DNA of 64,000 bases from Actinomycetota bacterium (GTDB lineage Bacteria; Actinomycetota; Actinomycetes; Actinomycetales; Microbacteriaceae): positions 124,001-188,000 of the forward strand of contig CANFSP010000001.1 in the NCBI GenBank assembly GCA_947449765.1, written 5' to 3'. Every line of letters begins with the position of its first letter. Positions within the stretch are counted from its first letter, which is position 1. The notes below the pieces were generated by a model. That model did no database searches. It saw only the letters and a program-made list of their open reading frames with translations, and was not told the origin of the DNA. Of this stretch, positions 19,067 through 27,613 are shown piece by piece. A program made the translations under genes and the position numbers.

Positions 19067-20524
19067 ATGACCAATCACACTCCACTTCTCATCATCGGTA
19101 CCGGTTTTGCCGGCATCGGCTTGGCGACGAAACTTAAGCGCCGAGGCTACGACGACTTCATCATGATCGAGCGCGCCGACGACGTAGGCGGAACGTGGCG
19201 CGACAACCGATACCCCGGTGCCGCATGCGATGTGCCCTCACATCTGTACTCGTATTCGTTCGCGCTCAAGAGCGACTGGTCTCGGGTCTTCGCGCCCGCT
19301 CCTGAGATTTGGGAATACATTCGGCAGTGCGCGCGAGACGAGGGGCTCATGCCGCACATCCACTTCAACACCACCCTGCTCGAGGCGTCATGGGATGAGC
19401 CGAGCGCGCTGTGGCGGGTCGTCACGTCGAACGGCGAGTACACGGCAGATGTGGTGGTGACGGCGATGGGTCATCTTGCCGATGAGAAATATCCCGCAAT
19501 TGAGGGAATCGAGTCGTTCACCGGAGAGAAGTTCCACTCCGCCCGGTGGGACCACGACGCGCAGCTCGACGGCAAGCGCATCGCCGTTGTGGGATCGGGT
19601 GCCTCTGCGGTGCAGATCATCCCCGAGATGGCGAAGATCGCCGGGCAGCTGGTTGTCTTTCAGCGATCGGCGCCGTACGTCATCCCTCGGCCAGACCGTG
19701 CCTACACCGAAGCCGAGAAGCGTCGATTCGCACGCGACCCGGAGTCGATGGAGGCCCTGCGGTCGGAAATGTTCTGGGGTATGGAGAACAATTACGCTCA
19801 GCGACGCGCCATCCCCCGCTCTATTCACGAGGCATACAAGGTAGCCAACGGGCATCGCGAAGCTCAGGTGAGCGACCCGGAGATTCTCGCCAAGGTGACG
19901 CCCGACTACGAGATTGGCTGCAAGCGCGTGCTCATCTCAGACGTGTACTACCCAGCCTTGCAAGCGCCCAACGTGCATATCGAGGCGGCAGCGCTCGAGA
20001 AAGTGGACGGCAAGACACTCATCAGCACGGCCGGCAATGTTTACGAGGTGGATGCGGTGATTTTCGCCACCGGGTTCGAGGCGATTGAACCCCCGTTTGC
20101 GCCACTGATTCACGGTCGTGGTGGGCAGAGCCTCAGTGAGTACTGGTCGCAGGGGATGCAGGCGCTCGACTCAACCACCGTCACCGGGTTTCCCAACCTC
20201 TTCATCATGAACGGCCCAAACACGGGGCTTGGCCACAACTCGGTGATCTTCGTGATCGAATCACAGATTGACTACATTGACGGAGCCTTGCAGTACATGA
20301 GTGAGCGGGGGGCAACCGTTCTCGAAGCACGACCAGAGGCTGAGGCGGAATATGTTGACGCGGTCAGTGATCGCGCGGCAGGTACTGTCTGGTTGAACGG
20401 AGGCTGCAAGAACTGGTACGTCGACTATCGAACAAATCGCCTCACGGTTACCTGGCCGGACTTTGCCTATGCGTTTCGTGACTCAAACGGTGAGTTTGTG
20501 CCGGAGCACTATCTGACGGCTTAG
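19067..20524 (+). CDS. Flavin-containing Baeyer-Villiger type monooxygenase
   Basis: Protein of 485 residues. The FAD-binding loop is GTGFAGIGLATKL, the NADPH-binding loop VVGSGASAVQI, and the Baeyer-Villiger fingerprint FxGxxxHxxxW is present as FTGEKFHSARW. The DVGGTWRDNRYPGAACDVPSH segment is also typical of the class. It inserts oxygen next to a carbonyl, giving an ester or lactone, using NADPH and O2. It is the last gene of the operon; the tail-to-tail neighbour is an esterase. The substrate (cyclic ketone, aryl ketone or terpenoid) cannot be decided from sequence. Confidence 0.88.
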   Translation: MTNHTPLLIIGTGFAGIGLATKLKRRGYDDFIMIERADDVGGTWRDNRYPGAACDVPSHLYSYSFALKSDWSRVFAPAPEIWEYIRQCARDEGLMPHIHFNTTLLEASWDEPSALWRVVTSNGEYTADVVVTAMGHLADEKYPAIEGIESFTGEKFHSARWDHDAQLDGKRIAVVGSGASAVQIIPEMAKIAGQLVVFQRSAPYVIPRPDRAYTEAEKRRFARDPESMEALRSEMFWGMENNYAQRRAIPRSIHEAYKVANGHREAQVSDPEILAKVTPDYEIGCKRVLISDVYYPALQAPNVHIEAAALEKVDGKTLISTAGNVYEVDAVIFATGFEAIEPPFAPLIHGRGGQSLSEYWSQGMQALDSTTVTGFPNLFIMNGPNTGLGHNSVIFVIESQIDYIDGALQYMSERGATVLEARPEAEAEYVDAVSDRAAGTVWLNGGCKNWYVDYRTNRLTVTWPDFAYAFRDSNGEFVPEHYLTA

Positions 20525-20532
20525 CGGTGATT

Positions 20533-20543
20533 GAGCTTGTCGA
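20533..20543 (-). repeat. Intergenic repeat core TCGACAAGCTC
   Basis: GAGCTTGTCGA on the plus strand, in the 37-base gap between the convergent monooxygenase and esterase genes. The same 11-mer occurs at 21870, 21911 and in the four-copy array at 23561, all outside genes. Confidence 0.6.
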
Positions 20544-20561
20544 AGCCCGGTTTCGGCCTAC

Positions 20562-21644
20562 TCAGCCAGCGAGGTGAGCATCCAAGAACGCAAGCGTGCG
20601 GGTGAGCGCGGTTTGCGCAGCGGCCGTGTCGAGGTGGAACTGGTACTCGTGCGGGAGCGGAGGCGTGTAGTCCGCCGGCCACAGCAGGGAATCAACACTC
20701 GTGCCGAGCGCGGTCAGCCGGGCAATCATGGGTACGGTCTGTCCCGCGGTGAGCGGATCCGCGTTGCCACCCGTGATGTAAACCGGGGGATACGCCGCGG
20801 TGACGAAGTCGATTGATGACATGGCTTCGACGGCAGGCGAGGAGCCCAGGTTGCGGTCACCGGTGTAGGCCCACAGCGACGTGTTGTTGCCCCAGGTCAG
20901 CAGATCGACCAGCAGGGTTGAGGTCGCCGACGTCGCTCCGGACGTGTCGGACGAAGCTTCGCCAATCATCGGCCGCATGTCATAGACGCCACAGTTGAGC
21001 ACGAGTCCGCGAAGCTGACCGGGCTGCAGTGCCGGCGTGAATTTCTCGCGGGCCGCGTATTCGGGATTGGTCGTCAATGCCGCGATTTGCGAGGTGAGTT
21101 GGGCCCCCGCGGAATCACCTGCCATCACGATTCGATTAGTGTCCACGTGATAGGTGGCCGCATTTGCGAGGATGAATGCCAGCGCGCCGTTGATCTCGTT
21201 CACTGCAGTGGGGTAAACCGCCTCGGGACCATAGGTGTAGTTGAGCCCGATGACGGTGTAACCGTGTGAGGCGAGAATCTGAAAGTACGAACGGTCATTG
21301 GCTTTGTCGCCCGAGATCCACGCGCCACCGTGCGTCCAGACAACTGTGCCCAGTGGCGTGGTGGTACCGGTCGGGTAGTAGACATCCATCGTGGTGAATT
21401 CACTACCCGGCGCGTAGGCCACATCGAGTACCGAGTCGACGCCCGAGGTTGGGGCGAAGGGTTGCATGACCTCGACGAGTTTTTGGGCGTTTGAGGTGAA
21501 CACGCTCCGAATCAGCAGGGCTCCCGGCCACGGGCTCACCGAAAAGACGATCGGCGTGAGAATCACCAAGGTGAGGATGGTGCCAATCGGCCACCACAGC
21601 CAGGGGGAACGAAACCAACGACGATGCGGGTGTTTTGGCGCCAT
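20562..21644 (-). CDS. Membrane-anchored alpha/beta hydrolase (esterase/lipase, HSL type)
   Basis: Protein of 360 residues. A basic N-terminus is followed by a transmembrane segment (about residues 18-37) that should anchor it with the catalytic domain outside. The hormone-sensitive-lipase motif HGGAW forms the oxyanion hole, GDSAGAQL carries the nucleophile Ser, Asp is likely in GGNADPLT, and His in LPHEYQF. ATG 21644 follows TAGGCT (21651-21656) by 6 bases on the minus strand, without a Shine-Dalgarno. Convergent with the monooxygenase, it could hydrolyse related esters, but it is not in the operon. Confidence 0.85.
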   Translation of the reverse strand: MAPKHPHRRWFRSPWLWWPIGTILTLVILTPIVFSVSPWPGALLIRSVFTSNAQKLVEVMQPFAPTSGVDSVLDVAYAPGSEFTTMDVYYPTGTTTPLGTVVWTHGGAWISGDKANDRSYFQILASHGYTVIGLNYTYGPEAVYPTAVNEINGALAFILANAATYHVDTNRIVMAGDSAGAQLTSQIAALTTNPEYAAREKFTPALQPGQLRGLVLNCGVYDMRPMIGEASSDTSGATSATSTLLVDLLTWGNNTSLWAYTGDRNLGSSPAVEAMSSIDFVTAAYPPVYITGGNADPLTAGQTVPMIARLTALGTSVDSLLWPADYTPPLPHEYQFHLDTAAAQTALTRTLAFLDAHLAG

Positions 21645-21701
21645 GCTGACAGCCTAGGCTAGCGCGCGCACTGCGGGGGAGCATGCGGAACGCGACCTGA
21701 G

Positions 21702-21718
21702 CACGCCAGTCTGGCGTG
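21702..21718. promoter_or_regulatory. 17-bp palindrome CACGCCAG-T-CTGGCGTG
   Basis: Perfect 8-base arms around one base, 58 bases upstream of the esterase start. The right half plus two bases (CTGGCGTGAG) recurs at 21731-21740, 20 bases on, about two helical turns away. This looks like a cooperative regulator site. Confidence 0.45.
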
Positions 21719-21867
21719 AGCCTGCGCAGCCTGGCGTGAGTCCGGGTGAGCACGCATGAAGCGGGGCTCCGCTTCTCGCCTGGGGTGTGGCCGGGCGTCG
21801 GGGTGGTGGCGAAGCCGCCGGGGCCCCGCGGGCGCAGGGGAGAAGGGGGGTCAGCGTGCGTGCGTGA

Positions 21868-21949
21868 TTTCGACAAGCTCAATCAACGAATGCAGGCTCA
21901 ATCAACGATTTCGACAAGCTCAAGCGACGAATGCAGGCTCAATCAACGA
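21868..21949. repeat. Two tandem copies of a 41-bp repeat containing TCGACAAGCTC
   Basis: Copies at 21868-21908 and 21909-21949 differ at two bases. Each contains the TCGACAAGCTC core and an internal CTCAATCAACGA. They end about 34 bases before the pdtaS start. Confidence 0.85.
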
Positions 21950-21971
21950 ATTCGGGGGCACGCACAAACCG

Positions 21972-21977
21972 TAGGCT
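21972..21977 (+). promoter_or_regulatory. Putative -10 element (TAGGCT) of leaderless pdtaS
   Basis: TAGGCT, then 6 bases, then ATG 21984, with no Shine-Dalgarno. Identical hexamer and spacing to secA. Confidence 0.55.
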
Positions 21978-21983
21978 AGAGAC

Positions 21984-23522
21984 ATGTCGACGTTCAGCAA
22001 CATCATCCAAAAGGTGGGAATCGGAACCGAATCCGACATCGAGTGGATGCACATGCTCGTCGGCGACGCGCAGCTCATCGCGGACCTTGCTTTTGCCGAC
22101 ACGGTGTTTTGGATTCCCACGAAAGAGCGCACGTTCGTCGCCCTCGCCCACGCGCGTCCGTCGAGTTCGGCCACGTTGTTTTATCGCGACTTTGTCGGTC
22201 AGGTCATCAAGTCGGAGTGGCGTGCGCAGGTAACCGAAGCGTACGAGACGGGTCAGATCATCGAATCGTCGGCGCCGGCCTGGTACGAGGAGACGCCCAC
22301 GCGCGTGAAAGCGATTCCGGTGGTTCGTCGCCCGCGACCGAATAGTGCCGACCCGCAGGAGGGACCCATTGCGGTCATCACCCTGCACACGAACCTGTCG
22401 GAGAACCGTTCCCCGTCGCGCCAGGAAAAGACCTTCAACGTGTGCGCGGATGATCTGCTGAGCATGATTGCTTCGGGTGACTTTCCCGACCTGGATGCGG
22501 CACCCGCACCAACGCAGGGAGCGCCGCGCGCATCCGATGGTTTGATTCGTCTGAACGGCGAGGGCATCACCACTTTTGCGAGTCCGAACGCGCTCTCGGC
22601 GTTCAACCGGATTGGCTTCCGCGACGAGTTGGAGGGTGAGTCGCTCGCCGAGGTCACGACGAGGGTGCTGACTGGAAAAATCAACGTGGATGAGTCACTC
22701 CCGGTGGTAGTGACCGGCCGGGCGCCGTGGCGCGCCGACGTGGAGAACGGCGGTGTGACTATTTCGCTGCGGGCCATCCCACTCAAGCGGATGGGTGAGC
22801 CGGCAGGTGCCATCATTTTGTGTCGTGACGTCACCGAGTTGCGCCGTCAGGAGCGCGCCCTCATCACGAAAGACGCGACGATTCGCGAGATTCACCACCG
22901 GGTGAAAAACAACTTGCAGACGGTGGCGTCGCTGTTGCGCATCCAAGCTCGTCGAACGAAGAGTGACGAAGCACGGGATGCGCTCGCCAACGCCATGCGC
23001 CGGGTGGCGAGTATCGCCGTCGTCCACGATGCGTTGAGTTCTGGTTTGACTCAGACGGTCAACTTCGACGAGGTGTTCCAGCGGGTGTTCATGCTCAGCG
23101 CCGAGGTCGCGACGCTGCAGGGGACGACGGTGTCGCCGAAGGCGTCGGGGGCCTTTGGGGTGTTACCGAGTGAGTACGCGACGCCGCTGGCGGTTGCCAT
23201 CACGGAGCTGGTGACGAACGCCGTGGAGCACGGACTCGCTGGTCGCACTGGCACCGTCGAGGTCGATGCCAAGCGCACTCCCGGCTTACTGGTCGTCACG
23301 ATCAGTGATGACGGGTCCGGTTTGGGAGAGTCGGGAGAAATCGGTGACGGTCTCGGCACGCAGATTGTTCGCACGCTCATCGAGGGTGAGCTGGGTGGGG
23401 CAATCGAGTGGGGCACTCGGGACGGTGGCGGTACGCGCGTGCGGGTGGAGATTCCGCTGCGCTTCAGCGAGTTGACCGACACGCAGACACGGCCGATTAC
23501 CTATGTGAGTGGTCCGGTCTAG
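21984..23522 (+). CDS. pdtaS: PdtaS-type sensor histidine kinase
   Basis: Cytosolic two-component kinase of 512 residues. It has an N-terminal GAF-like domain (residues 1-150), a PAS domain (about 175-285, ending AIILCRDVTELRRQ), and a HisKA_2 phosphotransfer helix with IREIHHRVKNNLQTVASLL, where the first His of the pair is the expected phosphorylation site. A HATPase domain follows with ELVTNAVEHGL, DDGSGLGES and GTQIVRTLI. This architecture matches mycobacterial PdtaS, whose partner PdtaR is an RNA-binding antiterminator; no PdtaR gene is in the window. It converges on whiB1. Confidence 0.9.
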   Translation: MSTFSNIIQKVGIGTESDIEWMHMLVGDAQLIADLAFADTVFWIPTKERTFVALAHARPSSSATLFYRDFVGQVIKSEWRAQVTEAYETGQIIESSAPAWYEETPTRVKAIPVVRRPRPNSADPQEGPIAVITLHTNLSENRSPSRQEKTFNVCADDLLSMIASGDFPDLDAAPAPTQGAPRASDGLIRLNGEGITTFASPNALSAFNRIGFRDELEGESLAEVTTRVLTGKINVDESLPVVVTGRAPWRADVENGGVTISLRAIPLKRMGEPAGAIILCRDVTELRRQERALITKDATIREIHHRVKNNLQTVASLLRIQARRTKSDEARDALANAMRRVASIAVVHDALSSGLTQTVNFDEVFQRVFMLSAEVATLQGTTVSPKASGAFGVLPSEYATPLAVAITELVTNAVEHGLAGRTGTVEVDAKRTPGLLVVTISDDGSGLGESGEIGDGLGTQIVRTLIEGELGGAIEWGTRDGGGTRVRVEIPLRFSELTDTQTRPITYVSGPV

Positions 23523-23533
23523 CCCGAAAAAGT

Positions 23534-23566
23534 TCGAGACCCCCTGCCTGATGCAGAGGGTCTCGA
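23534..23566. terminator. Strong hairpin between pdtaS and whiB1
   Basis: 14-base arms TCGAGACCCCCTGC and GCAGAGGGTCTCGA with one mismatch and a 5-base loop, 11 bases after the pdtaS stop. There is no T-tract, but position between convergent genes suggests a two-way terminator. Confidence 0.55.
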
Positions 23567-23680
23567 CAAGCTCGACCGGCGAGAGTGAGGTCTCGACAAG
23601 CTCGACCGGCGAGAGTGAGGTCTCGACAAGCTCGACCGGCGAGAGTGTGGTCTCGACAAGCTCGACCGGCGAGGCTGAGT
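23561..23680. repeat. Four tandem copies of a 30-bp repeat with the TCGACAAGCTC core
   Basis: Copies start at 23561, 23591, 23621 and 23651; each begins TCTCGACAAGCTCGACCGGC, and the last diverges at its end. The first copy shares bases with the right arm of the preceding hairpin. The array ends at the 3' end of whiB1. The repeats are contiguous, with no spacers. Confidence 0.9.
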
Positions 23681-23928
23681 TAGGAAGCGCGGCGGGCGCG
23701 AGCTGCGCGGCGCTTGAGGGCGCGACGCTCGTCTTCGCTGAGGCCACCCCATACGCCCGAGTCCTGGTTGGTCTCGAGTGCGTACTGGAGGCACTGCTCG
23801 CTCACGGTGCAACGGGCACAAACGGCCTTTGCTTTTTCAATCTGGTCTACAGCCGGGCCGGTGTTGCCGACCGGGAAGAAGAGCTCCGGGTCAACGGTGA
23901 GGCAGGCTGCGCTGTCACGCCAATCCAT
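23680..23928 (-). CDS. whiB1: WhiB1-type iron-sulfur transcription factor
   Basis: Small redox- and NO-sensitive [4Fe-4S] protein that works with the primary sigma factor. The product is 82 residues from ATG 23928, preceded by AGGAG. It begins MDWRDSAACLTVDPELFFPVG, has four cluster cysteines (Cys9 and the CARC...QC group), the GVWGG turn, and the basic C-terminal KRRAARARR DNA-binding tail. Near-identity in layout to mycobacterial WhiB1 (Streptomyces WblE) supports the symbol. An upstream in-frame start at 23991 is rejected because the family begins at MDW. Confidence 0.95.
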   Translation of the reverse strand: MDWRDSAACLTVDPELFFPVGNTGPAVDQIEKAKAVCARCTVSEQCLQYALETNQDSGVWGGLSEDERRALKRRAARARRAS

Positions 23929-24164
23929 AATCACTCCTAGTTTCTTTTTTCGACACATCACACGATCGCTGGCGGGTGCCAGCGCGCGCAAAATTGTCTG
24001 TTCGTTCAGACGGTCGGACCATAAAAAAATGTCGAGTGCTGGTCCGTAGCTGACTCAAAAACTGAAAGTCTGCTTGCCCACACCCACGTGAGCGCCAACT
24101 CGACTTCGTTAAGAGTGACATAGTGAGTGTAGGTTTGTAAAGACTTTTTTTGAAATGAGTTCAG

Positions 24165-24572
24165 ATGAGTTCCACGACTCGCTCGCCACTTCTGCTGGTG
24201 CTCGCCGTTGTGCTAGGCATTGAAGCCCTCGGGGTGAGTGGCTACACCGTCTGGTTTGGTGCGCAATTATTCGTGGCAGAAACCGGCACGCTGAGCGGGG
24301 CGCTCTTTCTATTGGGACTCTTCATCCTCTGCTCGGCCTGGCTGTGGGTCATGCTGGTTGGGCTCATTCGCGTGCGCCCGGGAGTGCGCGCCCCCGCGGT
24401 CGTGTGGCAAACCACGCAGGCGGTCGTGGGAATCAGCATGATCAACGCCGAGGGTGATTGGTGGATCGTCGCCGTCGTTATGATTGTGCTCGCGCTCGGT
24501 GGAGGGGTGCTGTTGTTCACGCCTTCGGTGAGCCGTGCCATCGCTCGCCATCCGAAGAGTGACGCGCAGTAG
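24165..24572 (+). CDS. Small four-helix membrane protein, unknown function
   Basis: Protein of 135 residues with four predicted membrane segments (about residues 8-30, 42-68, 78-95 and 100-120), short loops, and a polar C-terminus (ARHPKSDAQ). No conserved functional motif is visible. Divergent from whiB1 across a 236-base gap and convergent with bcp. I do not recognise the family. Confidence 0.7.
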   Translation: MSSTTRSPLLLVLAVVLGIEALGVSGYTVWFGAQLFVAETGTLSGALFLLGLFILCSAWLWVMLVGLIRVRPGVRAPAVVWQTTQAVVGISMINAEGDWWIVAVVMIVLALGGGVLLFTPSVSRAIARHPKSDAQ

Positions 24573-24575
24573 CTT

Positions 24576-24589
24576 CCCGCTCGCGCGGG
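24576..24589. terminator. Short GC hairpin between convergent genes
   Basis: CCCGC-TCGC-GCGGG directly after the membrane-protein stop and before the bcp stop. The stem is only 5 bases and there is no T-run, so confidence is low. Confidence 0.3.
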
Positions 24590-24607
24590 TGACCGTGAGC
24601 TTCGGGG

Positions 24608-25078
24608 CTAGGCGAGACCGAGTTTTGTGCGAAGGCTCGCCACGTGGCCGGTTGCCTTGACGTTGTAGAGCGGCAACTCGACCTGCCCTTTTTCGTCAAT
24701 GACGAACGTCGAGCGAATCACGCCCTGCACGATCTTGCCGTACATCGACTTTTCGCCGAAGGTGGCGTAGGCGTTGTGCACGGCGAGGTCGGGGTCCGAC
24801 AGCAGCGGGAACGTCAATGCGTCGTGCTCTTGGAACTTCTTGAGCTTGGCGGGTGTGTCTTTGCTCACACCCAGAACGACGAATCCCGCGGCTTGCAGCG
24901 ACGCGAGGTTATCCCGAAAGTCACACGCCTGAGTCGTGCAACCCGGGGTCATGGCAGCCGGGTAGAAGTAGAGGATGACCTTTTTGCCGGCAAAGTCCGA
25001 GAGCGAGACGGGCTTGTCATCCTGATCGTGAAGAGTGAATGCGGGGGCGGTGTCGCCAGCTTCGAGTCGCGTTGTCAT
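24608..25078 (-). CDS. bcp: Thioredoxin-dependent peroxiredoxin (Bcp/PrxQ)
   Basis: Reduces hydrogen peroxide and organic peroxides using thioredoxin. The protein is 156 residues from ATG 25078. The peroxidatic Cys is in TPGCT and the resolving Cys five residues later in QACDF, the E. coli Bcp arrangement; YFYPAAMTPG and FVIDEKGQV are family motifs. The frame is open much further upstream, but the fold begins here, and TAATCT (25086-25091) lies 7 bases before this ATG, fitting a leaderless start. An alternative ATG is 6 bases upstream. It follows rsgA on the same strand. Confidence 0.93.
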   Translation of the reverse strand: MTTRLEAGDTAPAFTLHDQDDKPVSLSDFAGKKVILYFYPAAMTPGCTTQACDFRDNLASLQAAGFVVLGVSKDTPAKLKKFQEHDALTFPLLSDPDLAVHNAYATFGEKSMYGKIVQGVIRSTFVIDEKGQVELPLYNVKATGHVASLRTKLGLA

Positions 25079-25106
25079 GTGCATTAGATTACGCCAGTCG
25101 CAACGA

Positions 25107-26150
25107 CTACGGTGCTGTCGAAAATGTGACCAGCAGTCGGTGTAGCGAATCAAGTCGTGCTGCGCCGGATGCGCCGAGGGCTCCGGCTGCCACGGCCTCG
25201 GCAATCGCGCAGTCGGGTGCATCGGGGAGGTGCGTACACCCGCGGGGGCAGGTCTGACCAATGCGGTCAAGATCGGTGAATGCGCGCAAAATGTTGTTCG
25301 GATTGACGTGACCGAGGCCAAACGAACGCACTCCAGGTGTATCAATGAGCCAACCGGATGTGCCGCCGGTGTCGACGCGTGCGCAGAGCGTTGAGCTCGA
25401 GGTGTGGCGTCCTCGACCGGTGGTTTCGTTGACGTGCCCGATTGCGCGCTGCGCCTCGGGGACAAGGGCGTTGACGAGTGTGGATTTGCCGACACCCGAG
25501 TGACCAACCGCCACCGTCGTGTGACCGGCGAGCATGGCACGGAGTTCGTCGAGGGGCGGGTCGTCGGATCGGCTCGTGACCACGGCAAATTCGAGTCCGG
25601 TGAAGTTGGCGAGGAACGTGCTCGGATCGGCGAGATCGGTCTTGGTGATACACAGGATTGGCGTGAGTCCGGCATCCAACGCCGCGACCAGGTAGCGATC
25701 GACGAGGCGAACACGCGGCTCCGGGTTGGCCGCCGCGACCACGATGAGCATTTGGTCGGCGTTTGCCACGATGACGCGCTCGACGGCATCGGTGTCGTCG
25801 GCGCTTCGGCGCAGAATTGTGGTGCGTGGCTCGACGCGTACCACGCGCGCCAGCGTGCCATCGTCAGCACTCACGTCACCCACGAGAGCCACGCGGTCAC
25901 CAGTGACGATGGCTTCTTTGCCGAGCTCGCGAGCACGAGAGGCGGACACGATGCGCGCGGTTGGCAGTCCATCGTCGACGAGAACCGTGAAGCGTCCGCG
26001 ATCGACTGCGAGGATCATGCCGATGACGGCATCGGCGTGACCGGGTCGAGTCTTGGTGCGGGGACGATTGCCTTTCGGGTTGGGTCGCACCCGCACATCC
26101 GACTCATCGAGCTCGTATGGCTCGTCGCGGTCGTCACTCCACCAGCTCAC
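25107..26150 (-). CDS. rsgA: Ribosome small-subunit GTPase RsgA
   Basis: Circularly permuted GTPase for late 30S maturation. The GTG start at 26150 (VSWWSDDRDEPYELDES) gives 347 residues; a longer frame to 26282 would overlap aroA and lacks family similarity. An OB domain is followed by the permuted GTPase motifs in the order TKTD (G4), GHSGVGKSTLVNAL (G1), and DTPGVRSFGL (G3). The C-terminal zinc motif is CPRGCTHLPDAPDC. It lies 49 bases after aroA, likely the same transcript. Confidence 0.94.
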   Translation of the reverse strand: MSWWSDDRDEPYELDESDVRVRPNPKGNRPRTKTRPGHADAVIGMILAVDRGRFTVLVDDGLPTARIVSASRARELGKEAIVTGDRVALVGDVSADDGTLARVVRVEPRTTILRRSADDTDAVERVIVANADQMLIVVAAANPEPRVRLVDRYLVAALDAGLTPILCITKTDLADPSTFLANFTGLEFAVVTSRSDDPPLDELRAMLAGHTTVAVGHSGVGKSTLVNALVPEAQRAIGHVNETTGRGRHTSSSTLCARVDTGGTSGWLIDTPGVRSFGLGHVNPNNILRAFTDLDRIGQTCPRGCTHLPDAPDCAIAEAVAAGALGASGAARLDSLHRLLVTFSTAP

Positions 26151-26199
26151 GCGCGCGACCCGTTCACAGCGGTCGCGCCGGTTGCGGTTGAGGCTTTCG

Positions 26200-27561
26200 T
26201 CATGAGGCCTCGGGCTCCAACATGGTATGCCAGAGGGTTGTGAATTCGGGCAGCGTTTTGGATGTGCATCCGACGTTTTCAATGTCGACGCCAGAAACGG
26301 CCAACCCGATGATGGCTCCCGAGGTAGCCATGCGGTGGTCTTGATAGGAGAGCCACTGTCCCCCGTGCAGCGTGGCCGGTTCGATGTGCAACCCGTCGGG
26401 AAGTTCGGTCACGTTGCCGCCGAGCTTGTTTATCTCCGCGGCCAACGCGGCGAGACGGTCGGTTTCGTGGTGACGGATGTGCCCGATACCGGTGATGGTG
26501 CTCGGCGAATCTGCCAGAGCGGCCAGCGCGACGAGGTTGGGTGCGAGCTCACCGCCAGTGGTGAGATCGAGGGTGACGCCATGGATGCGCTCGCCGCCAC
26601 TCACCGTGACCCGTGAGCCCTCGCGCTCAACCCGAGCGCCGAACTGGGGCAACAGCTCGAGGAGGTCGTTACCCACCTGGGTGGTGTGCGCTGGCCAGCC
26701 CGTAATCGTTACGCTGCCGCCGGCCACGATGGCGGCGATGAGGAACGGAGCCGCGTTAGAGAGGTCCGGTTCGATGTCGACTGTTCCGCCAGCGATGGGG
26801 CCGGGTTCGACGCGCCACCGACCGACCTCGGGATTGGTCACGGCGACACCTCGGGCGCGCAGCACCTCAAGCGTCATGTCGATGTGGGGCAAGCTCGGCA
26901 GTCGCTCTCCGCTGTGTCGAAGGTCGAGTCCGCGTTCGAATCTCGCGGCGGCGAGAAGCAGGCCGGAGACGAATTGACTCGAGGATGACGCGTCGATCGT
27001 CAGCTCTCCACCGGAGACTGTGCCGGTCCCGTGCACGGTGAAGGGAAGGGCGCCTCGACCTTCATCCGCCACGTCAACGCCGAGGGCGCGAAGAGAACTC
27101 ACCGTCGTCGACATGGGGCGGCGGCGAGCAGCTGCATCCCCGTCAAACGTGGTTGGACCGAGTGCGAGTGCGGCAACCGGGGGCATGAACCGCATCACGG
27201 TTCCGGCCAGGCCGCAGTCGATCGTGGTGCTGCCAGTCAACTCGCCGGGAGTCACCAACCAGTCGGGACCGAATTGGCCGTCGCCCTCCTGCTCGGTGAT
27301 GCTCACGCCGAGGTTGGTCAGCGCTTCGACCATGAGGTGGGAGTCACGAGAGTGCAGGGGAGCGTGCAAGAGAGTGGGTGCGTCGGCGAGGGCCGAGAGC
27401 ACGAGTTCGCGGTTGGTTAGCGACTTCGATCCGGGCAAACTCAGTGTCGCGTCGAGCGGTGAACGAGCAATGGGTGCTGGCCAGTCACCGGCATTATCGG
27501 GCATACCCGACGAATCGCCATACGGATCAAACTCCGGTCGGGAATAGGGTGACGTCAACAT
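26200..27561 (-). CDS. aroA: 3-phosphoshikimate 1-carboxyvinyltransferase (EPSP synthase)
   Basis: Sixth shikimate-pathway step: transfers enolpyruvyl from PEP to shikimate 3-phosphate. The protein is 453 residues. [20 protein letters not shown] binds shikimate 3-phosphate; [28 protein letters not shown] and [14 protein letters not shown] (PEP and catalytic residues) are in place. ATG 27561 follows TAACCT (27569-27574) by 7 bases without a Shine-Dalgarno. It is divergent from sigH, and the sigH promoter overlaps its first codons. The aroA-rsgA pairing is typical of Actinobacteria. Confidence 0.96.
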   Translation of the reverse strand: MLTSPYSRPEFDPYGDSSGMPDNAGDWPAPIARSPLDATLSLPGSKSLTNRELVLSALADAPTLLHAPLHSRDSHLMVEALTNLGVSITEQEGDGQFGPDWLVTPGELTGSTTIDCGLAGTVMRFMPPVAALALGPTTFDGDAAARRRPMSTTVSSLRALGVDVADEGRGALPFTVHGTGTVSGGELTIDASSSSQFVSGLLLAAARFERGLDLRHSGERLPSLPHIDMTLEVLRARGVAVTNPEVGRWRVEPGPIAGGTVDIEPDLSNAAPFLIAAIVAGGSVTITGWPAHTTQVGNDLLELLPQFGARVEREGSRVTVSGGERIHGVTLDLTTGGELAPNLVALAALADSPSTITGIGHIRHHETDRLAALAAEINKLGGNVTELPDGLHIEPATLHGGQWLSYQDHRMATSGAIIGLAVSGVDIENVGCTSKTLPEFTTLWHTMLEPEAS

Positions 27562-27566
27562 TTGTT
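27541..27566 (+). promoter_or_regulatory. SigH/SigR-type promoter upstream of sigH
   Basis: GGAAT (27541-27545), exactly 18 bases, then GTT (27564-27566) matches the SigR/SigH consensus GGAAT-N18-GTT. It lies about 48 bases before the sigH start and overlaps the 5' end of aroA on the other strand, so SigH probably drives its own transcription. Confidence 0.65.
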
Positions 27567-27613
27567 CTAGGTTACCGGCGAACCCGAAGGTTCGTCAGAA
27601 GGGAGGCGTAGGC

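Larger units (their letters stand above)
21645..21983. other. 339-base intergenic region with palindrome, hairpins and repeats
   Basis: No credible gene. From left to right it holds the -10 of the esterase gene, a 17-base palindrome with an extra half-site, a GC hairpin GAAGCGG-GGCT-CCGCTTC at 21758-21775, a G/C-rich stretch, two copies of a 41-base repeat, and the TAGGCT -10 of the pdtaS gene. Confidence 0.7.

Noticed and set aside
23561-23680. CRISPR array
   Set aside because: Contiguous 30-bp tandem copies without unique spacers.
24608-25870. Apparent 420-residue fusion upstream of bcp
   Set aside because: The upstream half is rsgA read in the wrong frame (Ser/Arg/Pro-rich); Bcp begins at 25078 with its own -10-like element.
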